DNA of 64,000 bases from Streptomyces jeddahensis. Its GTDB lineage: Bacteria > Actinomycetota > Actinomycetes > Streptomycetales > Streptomycetaceae. Under the pieces are notes generated by a model that saw only the letters and a list, made by a program, of their open reading frames with translations, was not told the origin of the DNA and searched no databases. Positions within the stretch are counted from its first letter, which is position 1, and each line of letters begins with the position of its first letter. The DNA lies in assembly GCF_001642995.1 (NCBI RefSeq), contig NZ_LOHS01000117.1, positions 62,001 through 126,000 of the forward strand, given 5' to 3'. Positions 51,523 through 60,206 of this stretch are shown here, piece by piece. The translations under genes and the position numbers were made by a program.

Positions 51523-52698
51523 TCAGACCAGCGCCTCCAGCTTGGGCACGATCTCGGCGGGCGTGGGAAGCGTCGAGATCTCCTTGGCGAGGAACTGCGT
51601 CCGCTCGGTGTAGCTCGGGTCCTCCAGCAGTTCCCGGCAGGCCGCGGCGATCACTTCGCCCGGAGCCTTGTCGGGCTCCTGGGCCTGCGGCCACAGTGTC
51701 TTGCCGGCGCCGAAGTCGGTGATGGCCTTGGCGATGGCCTCCCGGTGGTAGTTCGGCGGGAACTCCGGCGGGTTCTCCGGGATGACCAGCTGCGGCACGC
51801 CGTTGGCCATGAGCGTCGTGGCGGTGGTCGCGCCGCCGTGGTGCACCGCCAGGTCACAGGTCGCGGCGGTGACGTCGATCGGGATCCAGCCGACGCGCGC
51901 GTCGCCCAGCTCGGAGCCGAACCGCTCGACGGCGCCGGGGTTCGCCGCGATCAGCGCCTCGGCACCCAGCTTGTCCAGCTCCTTCACCAGCAGCGGCATG
52001 GACCAGCCCGGGTCGCGGAACATCAGGCTGCGGAAACCCGAGGTGATCACCACGCGCCGGCGCCCCTCGGGGCGGGTGTACATCCAGCGCTCCAGCCGGC
52101 GCTGCGGGTTGCTGGGGATCCAGCGCATCGGCTGCGCGGCCGGGTCGTGCGACGGCCGCAGCGACGGCGGCGTCGAGTCCAGGAGCAGGTCGGGCTTGAG
52201 CAGCCCGTCCACGCCCAGCCGCTCCATCTCGGGCCGCAGCTCCTCCTCGGCGCCCGGGTCGATACCGGTGAGCGGAATGCCCAGGTACTCGATGTGGCGC
52301 ACGTACGGGACCTTCAGGTGGGCGGCGAGCAGCATCGCGGCATAGCTCTGCGAGCTGCCCACGACCACGTCCGGGGTCCAGTCCTTGGCCAGCTCCAGCA
52401 GGGACTCCACCCCGGCCAGGCCCATCTTCGCGAAGCCGCGGCCCTGCCCGAACATCTCCTCGTCGCCCAGCTCCCGGGGGAATCGCAGCCCCTTGCCCGG
52501 GTTGCTGATCCGCATGAAGTGCCGGATCGGGTCCACGGTGAAGCAGAAGGTGGGAAGGCCGATGGCCTCCGCGGTCTCCACCCACGGTTCGTGGGCGGCC
52601 AGCATGACGTGGTGGCCCGCGTTGCGCGCGGCCGTCGCCAACGGAGCAGCGGCATAGTAGGTGGCCTGGCTGCCCGTGGTTATGAACAGGATTTTCAT
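51523..52698 (-). CDS. Glycosyltransferase (GT1, UrdGT2/LanGT-like)
   Basis: 391 residues: MKILFITTGSQATYYAAAPLATAARNAGHHVMLAAHEPWVETAEAIGL, YVRHIEYLGIPLTGIDPGAEEELRPEMERLG, MYTRPEGRRRVVITSGFRSLM, WIPIDVTAATCDLAVHHGGATTATTLMANGVPQLVIPENPPEF. This is a typical aromatic-polyketide glycosyltransferase length and layout. It is transcribed divergently from the small protein at 52942, and the StrR-type operator at 52805 sits between them. Confidence 0.9.
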   Translation of the reverse strand: MKILFITTGSQATYYAAAPLATAARNAGHHVMLAAHEPWVETAEAIGLPTFCFTVDPIRHFMRISNPGKGLRFPRELGDEEMFGQGRGFAKMGLAGVESLLELAKDWTPDVVVGSSQSYAAMLLAAHLKVPYVRHIEYLGIPLTGIDPGAEEELRPEMERLGVDGLLKPDLLLDSTPPSLRPSHDPAAQPMRWIPSNPQRRLERWMYTRPEGRRRVVITSGFRSLMFRDPGWSMPLLVKELDKLGAEALIAANPGAVERFGSELGDARVGWIPIDVTAATCDLAVHHGGATTATTLMANGVPQLVIPENPPEFPPNYHREAIAKAITDFGAGKTLWPQAQEPDKAPGEVIAAACRELLEDPSYTERTQFLAKEISTLPTPAEIVPKLEALV

Positions 52699-52804
52699 GG
52701 CACTCCGGATGCTTTTTGTGGGACGCGGCCTGCAGCATTTGGGAACAGTATCGATGGTCCGCAGAGCGGCCTTTTTCTGTCAAACGCCGGCAATTGGCAA
52801 CCTC

Positions 52805-52833
52805 GTTCAATCGCGGATTTTGCGCAGTTGAAC
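52805..52833. promoter_or_regulatory. StrR-type operator between a glycosyltransferase and a small-protein gene
   Basis: GTTCAATCG-N11-CAGTTGAAC, 107 bp before the glycosyltransferase start and about 109 bp before the small-protein start. Confidence 0.75.
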
Positions 52834-52941
52834 GGGGTATTCTCCGGACCTCGTTGCGCACCCTTCGGCCGCTGACCATCATGAGATCGGTACGTGTGGC
52901 CAGGAAGCCCCAGAAAAATGGATACCGAAAGTCGGTGGCAC

Positions 52942-53205
52942 ATGAACAACCTGATTTACGAAGCCCGGATGGCTCTCCGTGACGTCATGGAAGTGAACAT
53001 CTACAGCCAGGGAAACGACAAGGTCTATCTGACCGTTTTCCCGGAGCTGGTCTGGGAGGGCACCGAGAAGACGCAGCCGGAGAACGTCGTCCGATCCGTC
53101 ATCGACCGCCTCCACGACATGGAGCTGGACGTCGCCGGCGGCGAGTCCGCCGTCGGGACCCTGCTGGACGCCGGTGCCGTGGAGATCATCCGCAAGGCCG
53201 CCTGA
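52942..53205 (+). CDS. Small acidic protein of unknown function
   Basis: 87 residues: MNNLIYEARMALRDVMEVNIYSQ, then NDKVYLTVFPELVWEGTEKTQPENVVRSVIDRLHDMELDVAGGESAVGTLLDAGAVEIIRKAA. It looks like a compact alpha/beta protein with an amphipathic helix (PENVVRSVIDRLHDM). No known family is recognised. ATG 52918 (adding MDTESRWH) is an alternative start; neither has a strong RBS. It stands alone between a StrR-type operator and two hairpin terminators, so it is expressed as its own unit under the pathway regulator. Confidence 0.6.
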   Translation: MNNLIYEARMALRDVMEVNIYSQGNDKVYLTVFPELVWEGTEKTQPENVVRSVIDRLHDMELDVAGGESAVGTLLDAGAVEIIRKAA

Positions 53206-53240
53206 CCGCACTGCCGCAGATCCCGCCGCTCCGGCCCACC

Positions 53241-53275
53241 CGAGTGCCCGCGCCGACCACCGCCGCGGGCACTCG
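53241..53275 (+). terminator. Hairpin terminator after the small-protein gene
   Basis: A perfect 12-bp stem (53241-53252 with 53264-53275) lies 35 bp past the stop. Confidence 0.7.
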
Positions 53276-53344
53276 TCGTTGATACGCCCGGCATGGGCGA
53301 GGAAGCGGACCGCCACGGCAGCCGCACGCGGCCTGAGAAGGGAT

Positions 53345-53366
53345 TCCGCCCCGTTCACGGGGCGGA
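53345..53366 (-). terminator. Hairpin terminator after the ABC exporter gene
   Basis: A perfect 9-bp stem (53345-53353 with 53358-53366) and 4-nt loop lies 5 bp past the exporter stop. Confidence 0.65.
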
Positions 53367-53371
53367 GGAGG

Positions 53372-55150
53372 TCAAACGACCGCCATCTCGGTGTCCCGGT
53401 GGACGAGCGTCGCGTAGTGGCCGCCGAGGGCGAGCAGTTCGTCGTGGGTGCCGCGCTCGGCGATGCGCCCCCGCTCCAGCACGATGATCTCGTCGGCGTT
53501 GCGGATGGTCGACAGCCGGTGCGCGACCGTGATGGTGGTGCGGCCCGCGCTCGCCGCGTCGATGGCCTTCTGCACGGACTGCTCGGTCTGGGTGTCCAGG
53601 GCGCTGGTGGCCTCGTCGAGCACCAGGACGGGCGGGTCGCGCAGGATGGCGCGGGCGATGGCCAGCCGCTGCTTCTCCCCGCCGGAGAACCGGTATCCGC
53701 GCTCGCCGACCACCGTGTCGTACCCCTCGGGCAGGGACATCAGATAGTCGTGGATGTGCGCGACCCGCGCCGCCGCGACCAGTTCCTCGTCGGTCGCGTC
53801 GGGCTTGGCGAACCGCAGGTTGTCGGCGACCGACGCGTGGAAGAGGTAGGTCTCCTGGGAGACGACGCCGACCGCGGCGGCGAGCGTGTCGAAGGACAGG
53901 TCGCGCACGTCGACGCCGTCGATCGTGACGGTGCCGGACGTCGCGTCGTACAGACGCGGGATGAGGTAGCTCAGCGTGGTCTTGCCCGAGCCGGTCTCCC
54001 CGACGACGGCGAGGCTGCGCCCGGCGGGGACGGTCACGTCGATGCCGTCCAGCGTCGGCCGCTCCGCGCCCGCGTAGCGGAAGCCGACCCCCCGCAGCCG
54101 GACTTCGCCCCGCAGGATCGCCGGCACCACCGGCCGCTCCGGCTCGGCGACGTCGACGGGCAGGTCGAGGTACTCGAAGATGCGCCCGAACAATTCCAGT
54201 GAGCTCTGGATGTCCAGGCCGATGGTCAAAAGCCGCTGCGCCGGCCGGAACAGGATCTGCTGGAGGGTGGCGAAGGCGACCAGCTCGCCGATGGAGATGG
54301 ACATGCGGCCGCCGCTGCCGGTCAGTCCCGCCACCCAGTAGATCACCGCGGGCATGGCGGCCATGACAATCCAGATCGTGGACTGGTACCACAGGCCCGC
54401 CGTGCTCGCGCGCACCTCGATGTCGGTGAGCTTGCGGGACTGCGCGGCGAAGGCGTCGCTCAGCGAGCGCGACCGGCCCATGGTGTGGCCGAGCATGATC
54501 CCGCTGACCGACAGCGACTCCTGCACGTTCGACGAGAGGTCGGCGAACTGGCGTTGCCGGGCCCGGGTGAGGACGCGCAGTTCGTCCCCGACGTGGCGGC
54601 TCACCCAGACGAAGCCCGGCAGGACGAGCAGCGACGCCAGCGTGAGCCGCCAGTCGAGCAGGGCCATGGCGGTGACCGTGGTGATGACGGTCGTCACGTC
54701 CGAAACCAGCGCCGTCGCGGTGGTCGTCACGGTCACCTGCATCCCGCCGATGTCGTTGGCGATGCGCGACTGGACCTCGCCGGTACGGGTCCGGGTGAAG
54801 AACGCCAGCGACATGCGCTGGAGGTGGGCGTACACGGCGGTGCGCAGATCGTGCATGACGAGCTGGCCGACCTTGGCGGACAGATACGTCTGCCACACGT
54901 TGAAGGAGCTGTTGGCGACCGCGACGACGACCATGCCCAGGGCGAGCAGGGACAGCAGCCCGGTCCTGCCCTGCGGCAGCGCCACATCGATGATCTCGCG
55001 GATCAGGAAGGGGTTGACGAGGGAGACCAGGGACGAGCCCACGACCAGCAACGCGACGAACAGCAGGCTCTTGCGGTACGGACGGAACAGCTTGAGTATG
55101 CGCCGCTTCTGCACGGGAACGTGAGCAGTGGCCGACCCGGTGGTGGTCAC
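53372..55150 (-). CDS. ABC exporter (fused membrane and ATP-binding domains, MsbA-like)
   Basis: 592 residues. The N-terminal membrane domain has six segments (SLLFVALLVVGSSLVSLVNPFLI; GLLSLLALGMVVVAVANSSF; ALVSDVTTVITTVTAMALLDWRLTLASLLVLPGFVWVS; and others). The ATPase domain has Walker A VGETGSGKTTLSYL, Q-loop VSQETYLF, signature FSGGEKQRLAIARAIL, Walker B VLVLDEATSALD and H-loop VAHRLST. It exports a drug or lipid-like molecule as a homodimer. It is the last gene of a five-gene minus-strand run starting at 58082; the GTG start has AAGGAG seven bases upstream. Confidence 0.9.
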   Translation of the reverse strand: MTTTGSATAHVPVQKRRILKLFRPYRKSLLFVALLVVGSSLVSLVNPFLIREIIDVALPQGRTGLLSLLALGMVVVAVANSSFNVWQTYLSAKVGQLVMHDLRTAVYAHLQRMSLAFFTRTRTGEVQSRIANDIGGMQVTVTTTATALVSDVTTVITTVTAMALLDWRLTLASLLVLPGFVWVSRHVGDELRVLTRARQRQFADLSSNVQESLSVSGIMLGHTMGRSRSLSDAFAAQSRKLTDIEVRASTAGLWYQSTIWIVMAAMPAVIYWVAGLTGSGGRMSISIGELVAFATLQQILFRPAQRLLTIGLDIQSSLELFGRIFEYLDLPVDVAEPERPVVPAILRGEVRLRGVGFRYAGAERPTLDGIDVTVPAGRSLAVVGETGSGKTTLSYLIPRLYDATSGTVTIDGVDVRDLSFDTLAAAVGVVSQETYLFHASVADNLRFAKPDATDEELVAAARVAHIHDYLMSLPEGYDTVVGERGYRFSGGEKQRLAIARAILRDPPVLVLDEATSALDTQTEQSVQKAIDAASAGRTTITVAHRLSTIRNADEIIVLERGRIAERGTHDELLALGGHYATLVHRDTEMAVV

Positions 55151-55214
55151 CCTGGTCTCCTTGTCTTCGGTCGTGTCCGGTCGATGGGCGCCAGGCGACA
55201 GCCGCGGTCACCTG

Positions 55215-55418
55215 TCACAGGTGCTTGACCAGCGCCGTCCACTGGGCCAACTCCTCCTCCGTCAGCGGCGGCAGGCATGGCTGCTCGGCGGGCGGCATCA
55301 CGTAACCGGTCCAGGGGTGGGGTGGATGCGTTCCGTACCACGCGAATCCCATCCACATGAGCCCCTCGCCGATGTTCCTGCCGATGGCCCTCAGGGCGGA
55401 TGCGTGCCGTGCCCGCAT
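55215..55418 (-). CDS. Small protein of unknown function (DUF6059-like layout)
   Basis: 67 residues: RARHASALRAIGRNIGEGLMWMGFAWYGTHPPHPWTGYVMPPAEQPCLPPLTEEELAQWTALVKHL. An amphipathic N-terminal helix, a Trp/Tyr-rich hydrophobic core, a Pro-rich linker and a C-terminal LTxxExxxW motif resemble the small actinobacterial proteins called DUF6059, often found in metabolite clusters; this is from memory of the pattern. GGAG lies seven bases before ATG 55418. It lies between the flavoprotein and exporter genes of the same operon. Confidence 0.6.
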   Translation of the reverse strand: MRARHASALRAIGRNIGEGLMWMGFAWYGTHPPHPWTGYVMPPAEQPCLPPLTEEELAQWTALVKHL

Positions 55419-55446
55419 GTCGGTCTCCGTTTCGCCGGCCAACCAT

Positions 55447-57036
55447 TCACCGCCACCTTGAGAGACGCATCTCAAGGCTCAGCAGGTAATCCGTCGAGTC
55501 CCGCTGGAGGGAGTGCCGAGCCGCGCTGAGCGACGGCAGGGCGTCCTCCCCGCGTCGCGCCGCACGCCGCTCGCGCACCGTCTCCGGCCGGGCCGAGAGC
55601 AGTGCGGCGGCCCGGTCGTACAGCTCCGCCGCCTCGGGTGTCGTGCTCAGGCGCTGGCCGTAGCGGTCGGTCGGCCCGGACGCCCGGCGGCCGGTGAGCG
55701 CCTTCAGGACGCTGCCGGCGACCTCGGCGGCCTGCGCGCGGATCTCCGGAACGGCGGTGGTCTCCAGCAGGTTCCCGCGTCGCGCGGCCCCGATCGTCCA
55801 CAGGCGCGCGGCCGTGGCGCCGGCCGCGGGCACCAGCCGCCCGTCGCCCGACGTGTCGAATCCCAGGTCGGCGGGGCCGGTCCGGGCGTAGCCGCGCTCC
55901 AGCACGCAGCGCACCAGGGGATCGTCCGTGCGGCGCAGGTCCGTCCGGGCTCCGGTGCAGTTGACCACCGCACCGACCCGGAGCCGTCTGCCGTCGCTCA
56001 GGGCGACCGTCACCGCGTCGTCGCACGGCACGGCCCGCACCACCTCCCCGGCACCGATGCGCAGCCGGCCCGAGGCCCGCAGCTCGCGGAGCGTGGCCGC
56101 CGTCGCGGGTGCGATGCGGTGGCGGTGCACCTCCCAGGTCCGCAGGTCCTCCTTCAGGAAGCGCCTGCGGTCGGCCGCGGACAGCTGCTGCCACAGTGCC
56201 GCCGTCACCGGGCGCAGCCCGTCCATCCCGGGGCGCCAGTCCCCGCGGGTGCGGCGGCTGGCGGCCAGGTGCCGCCGGACGCCGCGGCGCAGCGCGTCGA
56301 GACCGTGTGCACCGTCCAGGTCCGGCGGCTCGGCCGGCGGGGCCGCGTCGGGCAGGTGCTCCTGGGGAAGGAGCCCGTGGCGGGACACCGCGTTCAGCAC
56401 GCGGTCCGGGCGGGCCAGCGCGACGGCCAGGTCGACCATGGTCAGACCGGTGCCGACGAGCAGTACGTCCTCCTCGTCGGCCAGGGCGTCGAGTGCGCCT
56501 GGCGCCCAGGGGTCGGCGACGAAGCGCCCGGATTCCTTGAGTTGGGTGCCGGCCCAGTCCTGTGCGGGGGCGGGGTTGCCCAGCGCCAGTACGGCCGCGT
56601 CCACCCGGAGCTCACCGCCGCCGGCGAGCCGCAGCACCGGCCCGGAGGACCGCTCGCGGGCGGCGACGACCCTGTCCCGCACCCGGTGCAGGCGGGTGTG
56701 CCGGCACGCTTCGGTGGTGCGCTCGACGACCTCGGTGAGATAGCGCCCGTACTCCCGGCGGGGGGCGAAGTCACCGGGCGCGGCGTGCGGGTGCCGGTCC
56801 GCGAGCCAGCGCAGGAAGTGCCCGGGGTCGTCGGGGAAGGCGCTCATGCGGGCGGCCGGCACATTGAGCAGGTGGCGCGGGTCGGGCGTGCCGTAGGCCA
56901 CTCCAGGGCCGGTGTGTTCGGACGGGTCGATCAGCCATATCCCGACGCTCCGGCCGGCCCGCTCGGCTTGCCGCATCAGCTGAACCGCCGTCAGGGACCC
57001 CGCCGCGCCGGCCCCGACGACCGCGACGCGGCGCAT
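55447..57036 (-). CDS. FAD/NAD(P)-binding protein (NAD_binding_9 type)
   Basis: 529 residues starting MRRVAVVGAGAAGSLTAVQLMRQAERAGRSVGIWLIDPSEHTGPGVAYGTPDPRHLLNVPAARMSAFPDDPGHFLRWL. This is the signature of the PF13454 group, which includes HypA-type and N-hydroxylating flavoproteins. VLLVGTGLTMVDLAVAL is the second nucleotide-binding motif and VNCTGARTDL the C-terminal ATG-type motif. The substrate is unknown; it is distantly related to the larger protein at 60298-62277. TGATG coupling joins it to the kinase-like gene upstream. Confidence 0.8.
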   Translation of the reverse strand: MRRVAVVGAGAAGSLTAVQLMRQAERAGRSVGIWLIDPSEHTGPGVAYGTPDPRHLLNVPAARMSAFPDDPGHFLRWLADRHPHAAPGDFAPRREYGRYLTEVVERTTEACRHTRLHRVRDRVVAARERSSGPVLRLAGGGELRVDAAVLALGNPAPAQDWAGTQLKESGRFVADPWAPGALDALADEEDVLLVGTGLTMVDLAVALARPDRVLNAVSRHGLLPQEHLPDAAPPAEPPDLDGAHGLDALRRGVRRHLAASRRTRGDWRPGMDGLRPVTAALWQQLSAADRRRFLKEDLRTWEVHRHRIAPATAATLRELRASGRLRIGAGEVVRAVPCDDAVTVALSDGRRLRVGAVVNCTGARTDLRRTDDPLVRCVLERGYARTGPADLGFDTSGDGRLVPAAGATAARLWTIGAARRGNLLETTAVPEIRAQAAEVAGSVLKALTGRRASGPTDRYGQRLSTTPEAAELYDRAAALLSARPETVRERRAARRGEDALPSLSAARHSLQRDSTDYLLSLEMRLSRWR

Positions 57037-57260
57037 CACGCCCGCCCCCGCTCGGCGGCGGTGTCGTCCCTGCAGACGGCCGTGAAGGTCTCGAGCCTGC
57101 GGCCCTCGGCGCGCAGCCGCTTCGCGAGGGCACGGGCGAGGGTGGTCTTGCCCGCGCTTCTCAGCCCGGTCAGCCACACGGTGGCGCCGCGCGCGCAGGT
57201 CGCGGCAGCTCCGGCTGCCTCCGCGGAGACCCAGGCGGCGAGGGTGTGAGCTGTGGTCAC
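57036..57260 (-). CDS. APS-kinase-like P-loop protein, truncated
   Basis: 74 residues resembling only the N-terminal third of adenylyl-sulfate kinase (CysC, normally about 200): GATVWLTGLRSAGKTTLARALAKRLRAEGRRLETF with Walker A GLRSAGKT. The following GD-x-R region that binds APS is missing; the protein ends CRDDTAAERGRA. It is in frame, has a coupled start-stop with the flavoprotein gene and shows no stop-ridden tail, so it may be a retained short protein or a recent truncation. It is of note beside the sulfotransferase-like gene at 46802. Confidence 0.6.
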   Translation of the reverse strand: MTTAHTLAAWVSAEAAGAAATCARGATVWLTGLRSAGKTTLARALAKRLRAEGRRLETFTAVCRDDTAAERGRA

Positions 57261-57305
57261 GGTGATGCCCTCCTGAACGTGAGGCGACGTGCCGGGCGGG
57301 AGGTC

Positions 57306-58082
57306 TCAGGCGGTGGCGAACTCGGCCAGGGTCCGGCCGAGCACGTCCATGTCGATCCGGTGCCAGGAACCGGGCAGTTCGAGTGACCGGCCGTTGGGCA
57401 GGGCCGCCGCGGTCGCCTGCGCCGCCGCACGCAGCCAGTCGCTGGTGCCGGCGCTGTTGAGGACGAGGGTCTGCGTGGTGTACCCGGCGAGCCGGTCGAC
57501 CGGGACGCTGCAGTCGCCGCAGATCGCCAGGTCGTAGGCGAGCGTGTGGGCGTTCGCCTCGTTCACCGCCCAGATCGGGCCCTTGCGCCACTGTGCGACC
57601 GTGTCCGGGGTGAGGCCCAGGAAGCTGCCGAGGAAGTACTCGACGGCCTCCTGACGCCGGTCCTCCTCCATGAGGACACGGAGCGTCTTGGCGACGTTCC
57701 ACGGGGGCTTGGGGAACCCGTCGACCCGGTAGAACGGCTCGTGCAGCGCCAGTTTGGTGATCGGGGCGCCGGCGAGCGCCGCCTCGATCGCCAGGTTCGC
57801 GCCCGAGGACCCGGCGAACACCACCGCCGACCCGCCGGCCTCCTGGATCACCGCCTCGAGATCCTCGATCTCGCGGGCGACGGCGTACTCGGGGGAGTCG
57901 CCGCTCTCGCCGCGCCCCCGGCGGTCGTAGACGTAGGTGGTGCAGTGCGGCGCCAGCTCGGGAACGAGCGCGTCGAAGATGGTGTGGTCGCGGAACGAGC
58001 CGTTGAGGAGCACGATCGGCGGGCCGTCACCTGCCTTCTCGTAAGCGATCGTCGTGCCGTCCCGGGAAACGACCTTGCGCAT
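57306..58082 (-). CDS. Alpha/beta hydrolase
   Basis: 258 residues: MRKVVSRDGTTIAYEKAGDGPPIVLLNGSFRDHTIF, TTYVYDRRGRGESGDSPEYAVAREIEDLEAVI, nucleophile elbow FAGSSGANLAIEAAL (Ser), TLVLNSAGTSDWLRAA for the acid region and PGSWHRID for the His. Cytoplasmic, single domain. It could hydrolyse an ester, lactone or thioester intermediate. First gene of the minus-strand operon ending with the ABC exporter; divergent from the condensation-domain gene over 354 bp. Confidence 0.83.
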   Translation of the reverse strand: MRKVVSRDGTTIAYEKAGDGPPIVLLNGSFRDHTIFDALVPELAPHCTTYVYDRRGRGESGDSPEYAVAREIEDLEAVIQEAGGSAVVFAGSSGANLAIEAALAGAPITKLALHEPFYRVDGFPKPPWNVAKTLRVLMEEDRRQEAVEYFLGSFLGLTPDTVAQWRKGPIWAVNEANAHTLAYDLAICGDCSVPVDRLAGYTTQTLVLNSAGTSDWLRAAAQATAAALPNGRSLELPGSWHRIDMDVLGRTLAEFATA

Positions 58083-58436
58083 CACGCACTCCTCACGCCG
58101 AACGGAGGTGCTCTCACCTCCCGACCTGGCGGCATCTTCGAGCGGTTCGCTGGACCACGGGTCGAGGACCGGTCGCAAGGCCCCTGTGCTCCGGTCGTCC
58201 GCGGACGGCGGCACCCCGCGGTCGCTCCCGGCTCGTCCTTCCCGTGCTTCTCGTCCTGCGCGCACGAGCCGCCCACGAGCCGGGCCACAGCCGGATTCGA
58301 CCCCCGGGCCCTGTCATGGCTGTGACGAGGTGAGGCCGGGTGGCGGCCGTCAGCGGCGCGTCAGTCTTCTGGCAGCACCGGCGGCGACAGTGGACCGGGC
58401 CCGTCCCGTCCTGCCGCCGAACACCGGGAGACCGAC
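58083..58436. other. 354-bp divergent intergenic region
   Basis: No convincing gene. It separates the alpha/beta hydrolase operon (minus) from the condensation-domain operon (plus) and must hold both promoters. I see no full StrR-type palindrome in it; GGGAG at 58425-58430 is the RBS for the plus-strand gene. Confidence 0.6.
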
Positions 58437-60206
58437 ATGAGCAACCGGGTCGAACTCGAGGTGCGTGCCGCCCTCGTGTCGCTGCCCGGTGTGCGGGACG
58501 CAGCCGTCCATGTGGCCCGGCACGCCCCGGGCAGCCTGCGCATCGTCGCGCACGTGGTGACGCGCACCCCGCTGCCCGAACTGCGCGCCGCCCTGGAGTC
58601 GCGGCTTCCGTCCCACCTGGTCCCGGCCCGCTTCCACCGGGTGCCGCACATCCCCCTGCTGCCCGACGGCAGCACCGACCGGCGCGCCCTGGCGGCGCTT
58701 GCCTCGCAGGAGCCCGACGACGCCGCCTCGACGCCCGTACGGCAGGGGCCTGTCGAGCAGGCCGCGCGGTGCGACGCCGACGGCGACGCGGCCAAGGGGC
58801 CGCCGGCCGCCGTGCCGGTGACCCCGCAGCAGCACGCCCTGCTCCTGGACGCGCTCGCCCACCGCGGCACCGGCCGCTATGTGGAGCAGCTGCACTGGCG
58901 CTGGCACGGCCCGGTGGACACCGACCGGTTCACCGCGGCCTGGCAGTCGGTGTTCGACCGGGAGACCGTCCTGCGCGCCGCCTTCGACTGGGAGACCGGA
59001 GCACGCCTGGTGCTGCACGAGCACGCCCACGTCGAGGTCGTCCGGCACCCGGCCGGGTCCGTGGACTTCGAGGAGCTCAAGGAGCAAGACCGGCTGCGCG
59101 GCTTCGACCTGCGCTCCCCGGGCCTGCTGCGGCTGAACCTCGTCGACGAACCGGACCGGGCCGATGGCGGCCTGCCGGTGTCACGCATCCTGCTCACCTT
59201 CCACCACGTCCTGCTGGACGGCTGGAGCGTGTCCGTCCTGCTCCAGGAGTTCTACCGCGCCTACCTCGCCGACGGCCGGCTGCCGGGCGGCGAACGGCGC
59301 CCCGACATCCGGGACTACGCGCGCTGGCTCGCCCGCCAGGACACCGCGCCCGCCCGTGACTTCTTCTCCTCGGCCATCCCGGCCACCACCGCCCTGGTGC
59401 TGCCCGCGATCCCCGGCCCGGCCACCGGCCTGAGCGGGTCCGGCCGGGCCGAGGTCCGTCTCGGCGCCGGGCAGGCCGGCCGGCTGCGCGCCTGGGCGGC
59501 GTCCTGCGCGGCCACGGAGGCCGGCGCGCTGCAGGCGGCGTGGGCGCTGCTGCTGTACCGGGCGGCCGCCACCCCGGGACCCGCCCTGGTGGGCTTCGGC
59601 GTCGCCGTCTCCGGCCGCGGTATCGCCCTCGACTCCGTCGAGCGGCTGCCCGGCCTGCTGATGAACTCGCTGCCCATGACCGTCCGGGTCGACCCCGCCG
59701 CGGCCGTGACCCGGCTGCTGGCCGAACTGCGCGACCAGGCCCTGGACCTCGCCGCCTACGAGTGGGTGTCGCTGGGTCAGATCCACGAGTGGAGCGGGCG
59801 CCGCGCGGACGACAAGCTCGCGGAGAGCCTCATCGTCTTCGAGAACCAGCGGCGCGGCTCCGAAGCCCTGCACTCCGCGCTCGCCGCACGGGGCATCAGC
59901 GTCGAACGGCCCCGCGCGGCCGGTACACAGACCGCGTTCCCGGTCACCCTGCTCGCCTACCAGGACGTCGACGACAGCCTCGTCCTGGCCGCCGTCCACG
60001 ACCGCGCCCGGCTCGCCGACGACGACGCGGCGCGGCTCGTCGGCCAGTGCGCCCGGCTGCTGCGCGAACTGCCCGGCCTGGCGGGCGGTTCGGCGACCGT
60101 CGCCGACGCGCTGGCCGCGATCGCCGACGAGCCGCCGGTCCGGATGGCCCAGGCGCCGCCGGCGACCGCTTCCGGCGGACCGACTCGAGGAGAGCACCGA
60201 CCATGA
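58437..60206 (+). CDS. Stand-alone NRPS-type condensation-domain protein with an adenylation-C-terminal-like head
   Basis: 589 residues. Residues 1-90 look like the small C-terminal subdomain of an adenylation domain (ALVSLPGVRDAAVHVARHAPGSLRIVAHVV, LRAALESRLPSHLVPARFHRVPHIPLLPDGSTDRRAL). The A10 Lys motif PLTxNGKxDR appears here as PLLPDGSTDR, without the catalytic Lys. Residues 120-560 form a condensation domain with the active-site motif HHVLLDGWS (about 256-264). No carrier or full adenylation domain is attached. It may condense a carrier-bound or free acyl unit with an amine in trans. Coupled at its end to a 31-codon frame and then to the CreE-like gene. Confidence 0.83.
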   Translation: MSNRVELEVRAALVSLPGVRDAAVHVARHAPGSLRIVAHVVTRTPLPELRAALESRLPSHLVPARFHRVPHIPLLPDGSTDRRALAALASQEPDDAASTPVRQGPVEQAARCDADGDAAKGPPAAVPVTPQQHALLLDALAHRGTGRYVEQLHWRWHGPVDTDRFTAAWQSVFDRETVLRAAFDWETGARLVLHEHAHVEVVRHPAGSVDFEELKEQDRLRGFDLRSPGLLRLNLVDEPDRADGGLPVSRILLTFHHVLLDGWSVSVLLQEFYRAYLADGRLPGGERRPDIRDYARWLARQDTAPARDFFSSAIPATTALVLPAIPGPATGLSGSGRAEVRLGAGQAGRLRAWAASCAATEAGALQAAWALLLYRAAATPGPALVGFGVAVSGRGIALDSVERLPGLLMNSLPMTVRVDPAAAVTRLLAELRDQALDLAAYEWVSLGQIHEWSGRRADDKLAESLIVFENQRRGSEALHSALAARGISVERPRAAGTQTAFPVTLLAYQDVDDSLVLAAVHDRARLADDDAARLVGQCARLLRELPGLAGGSATVADALAAIADEPPVRMAQAPPATASGGPTRGEHRP

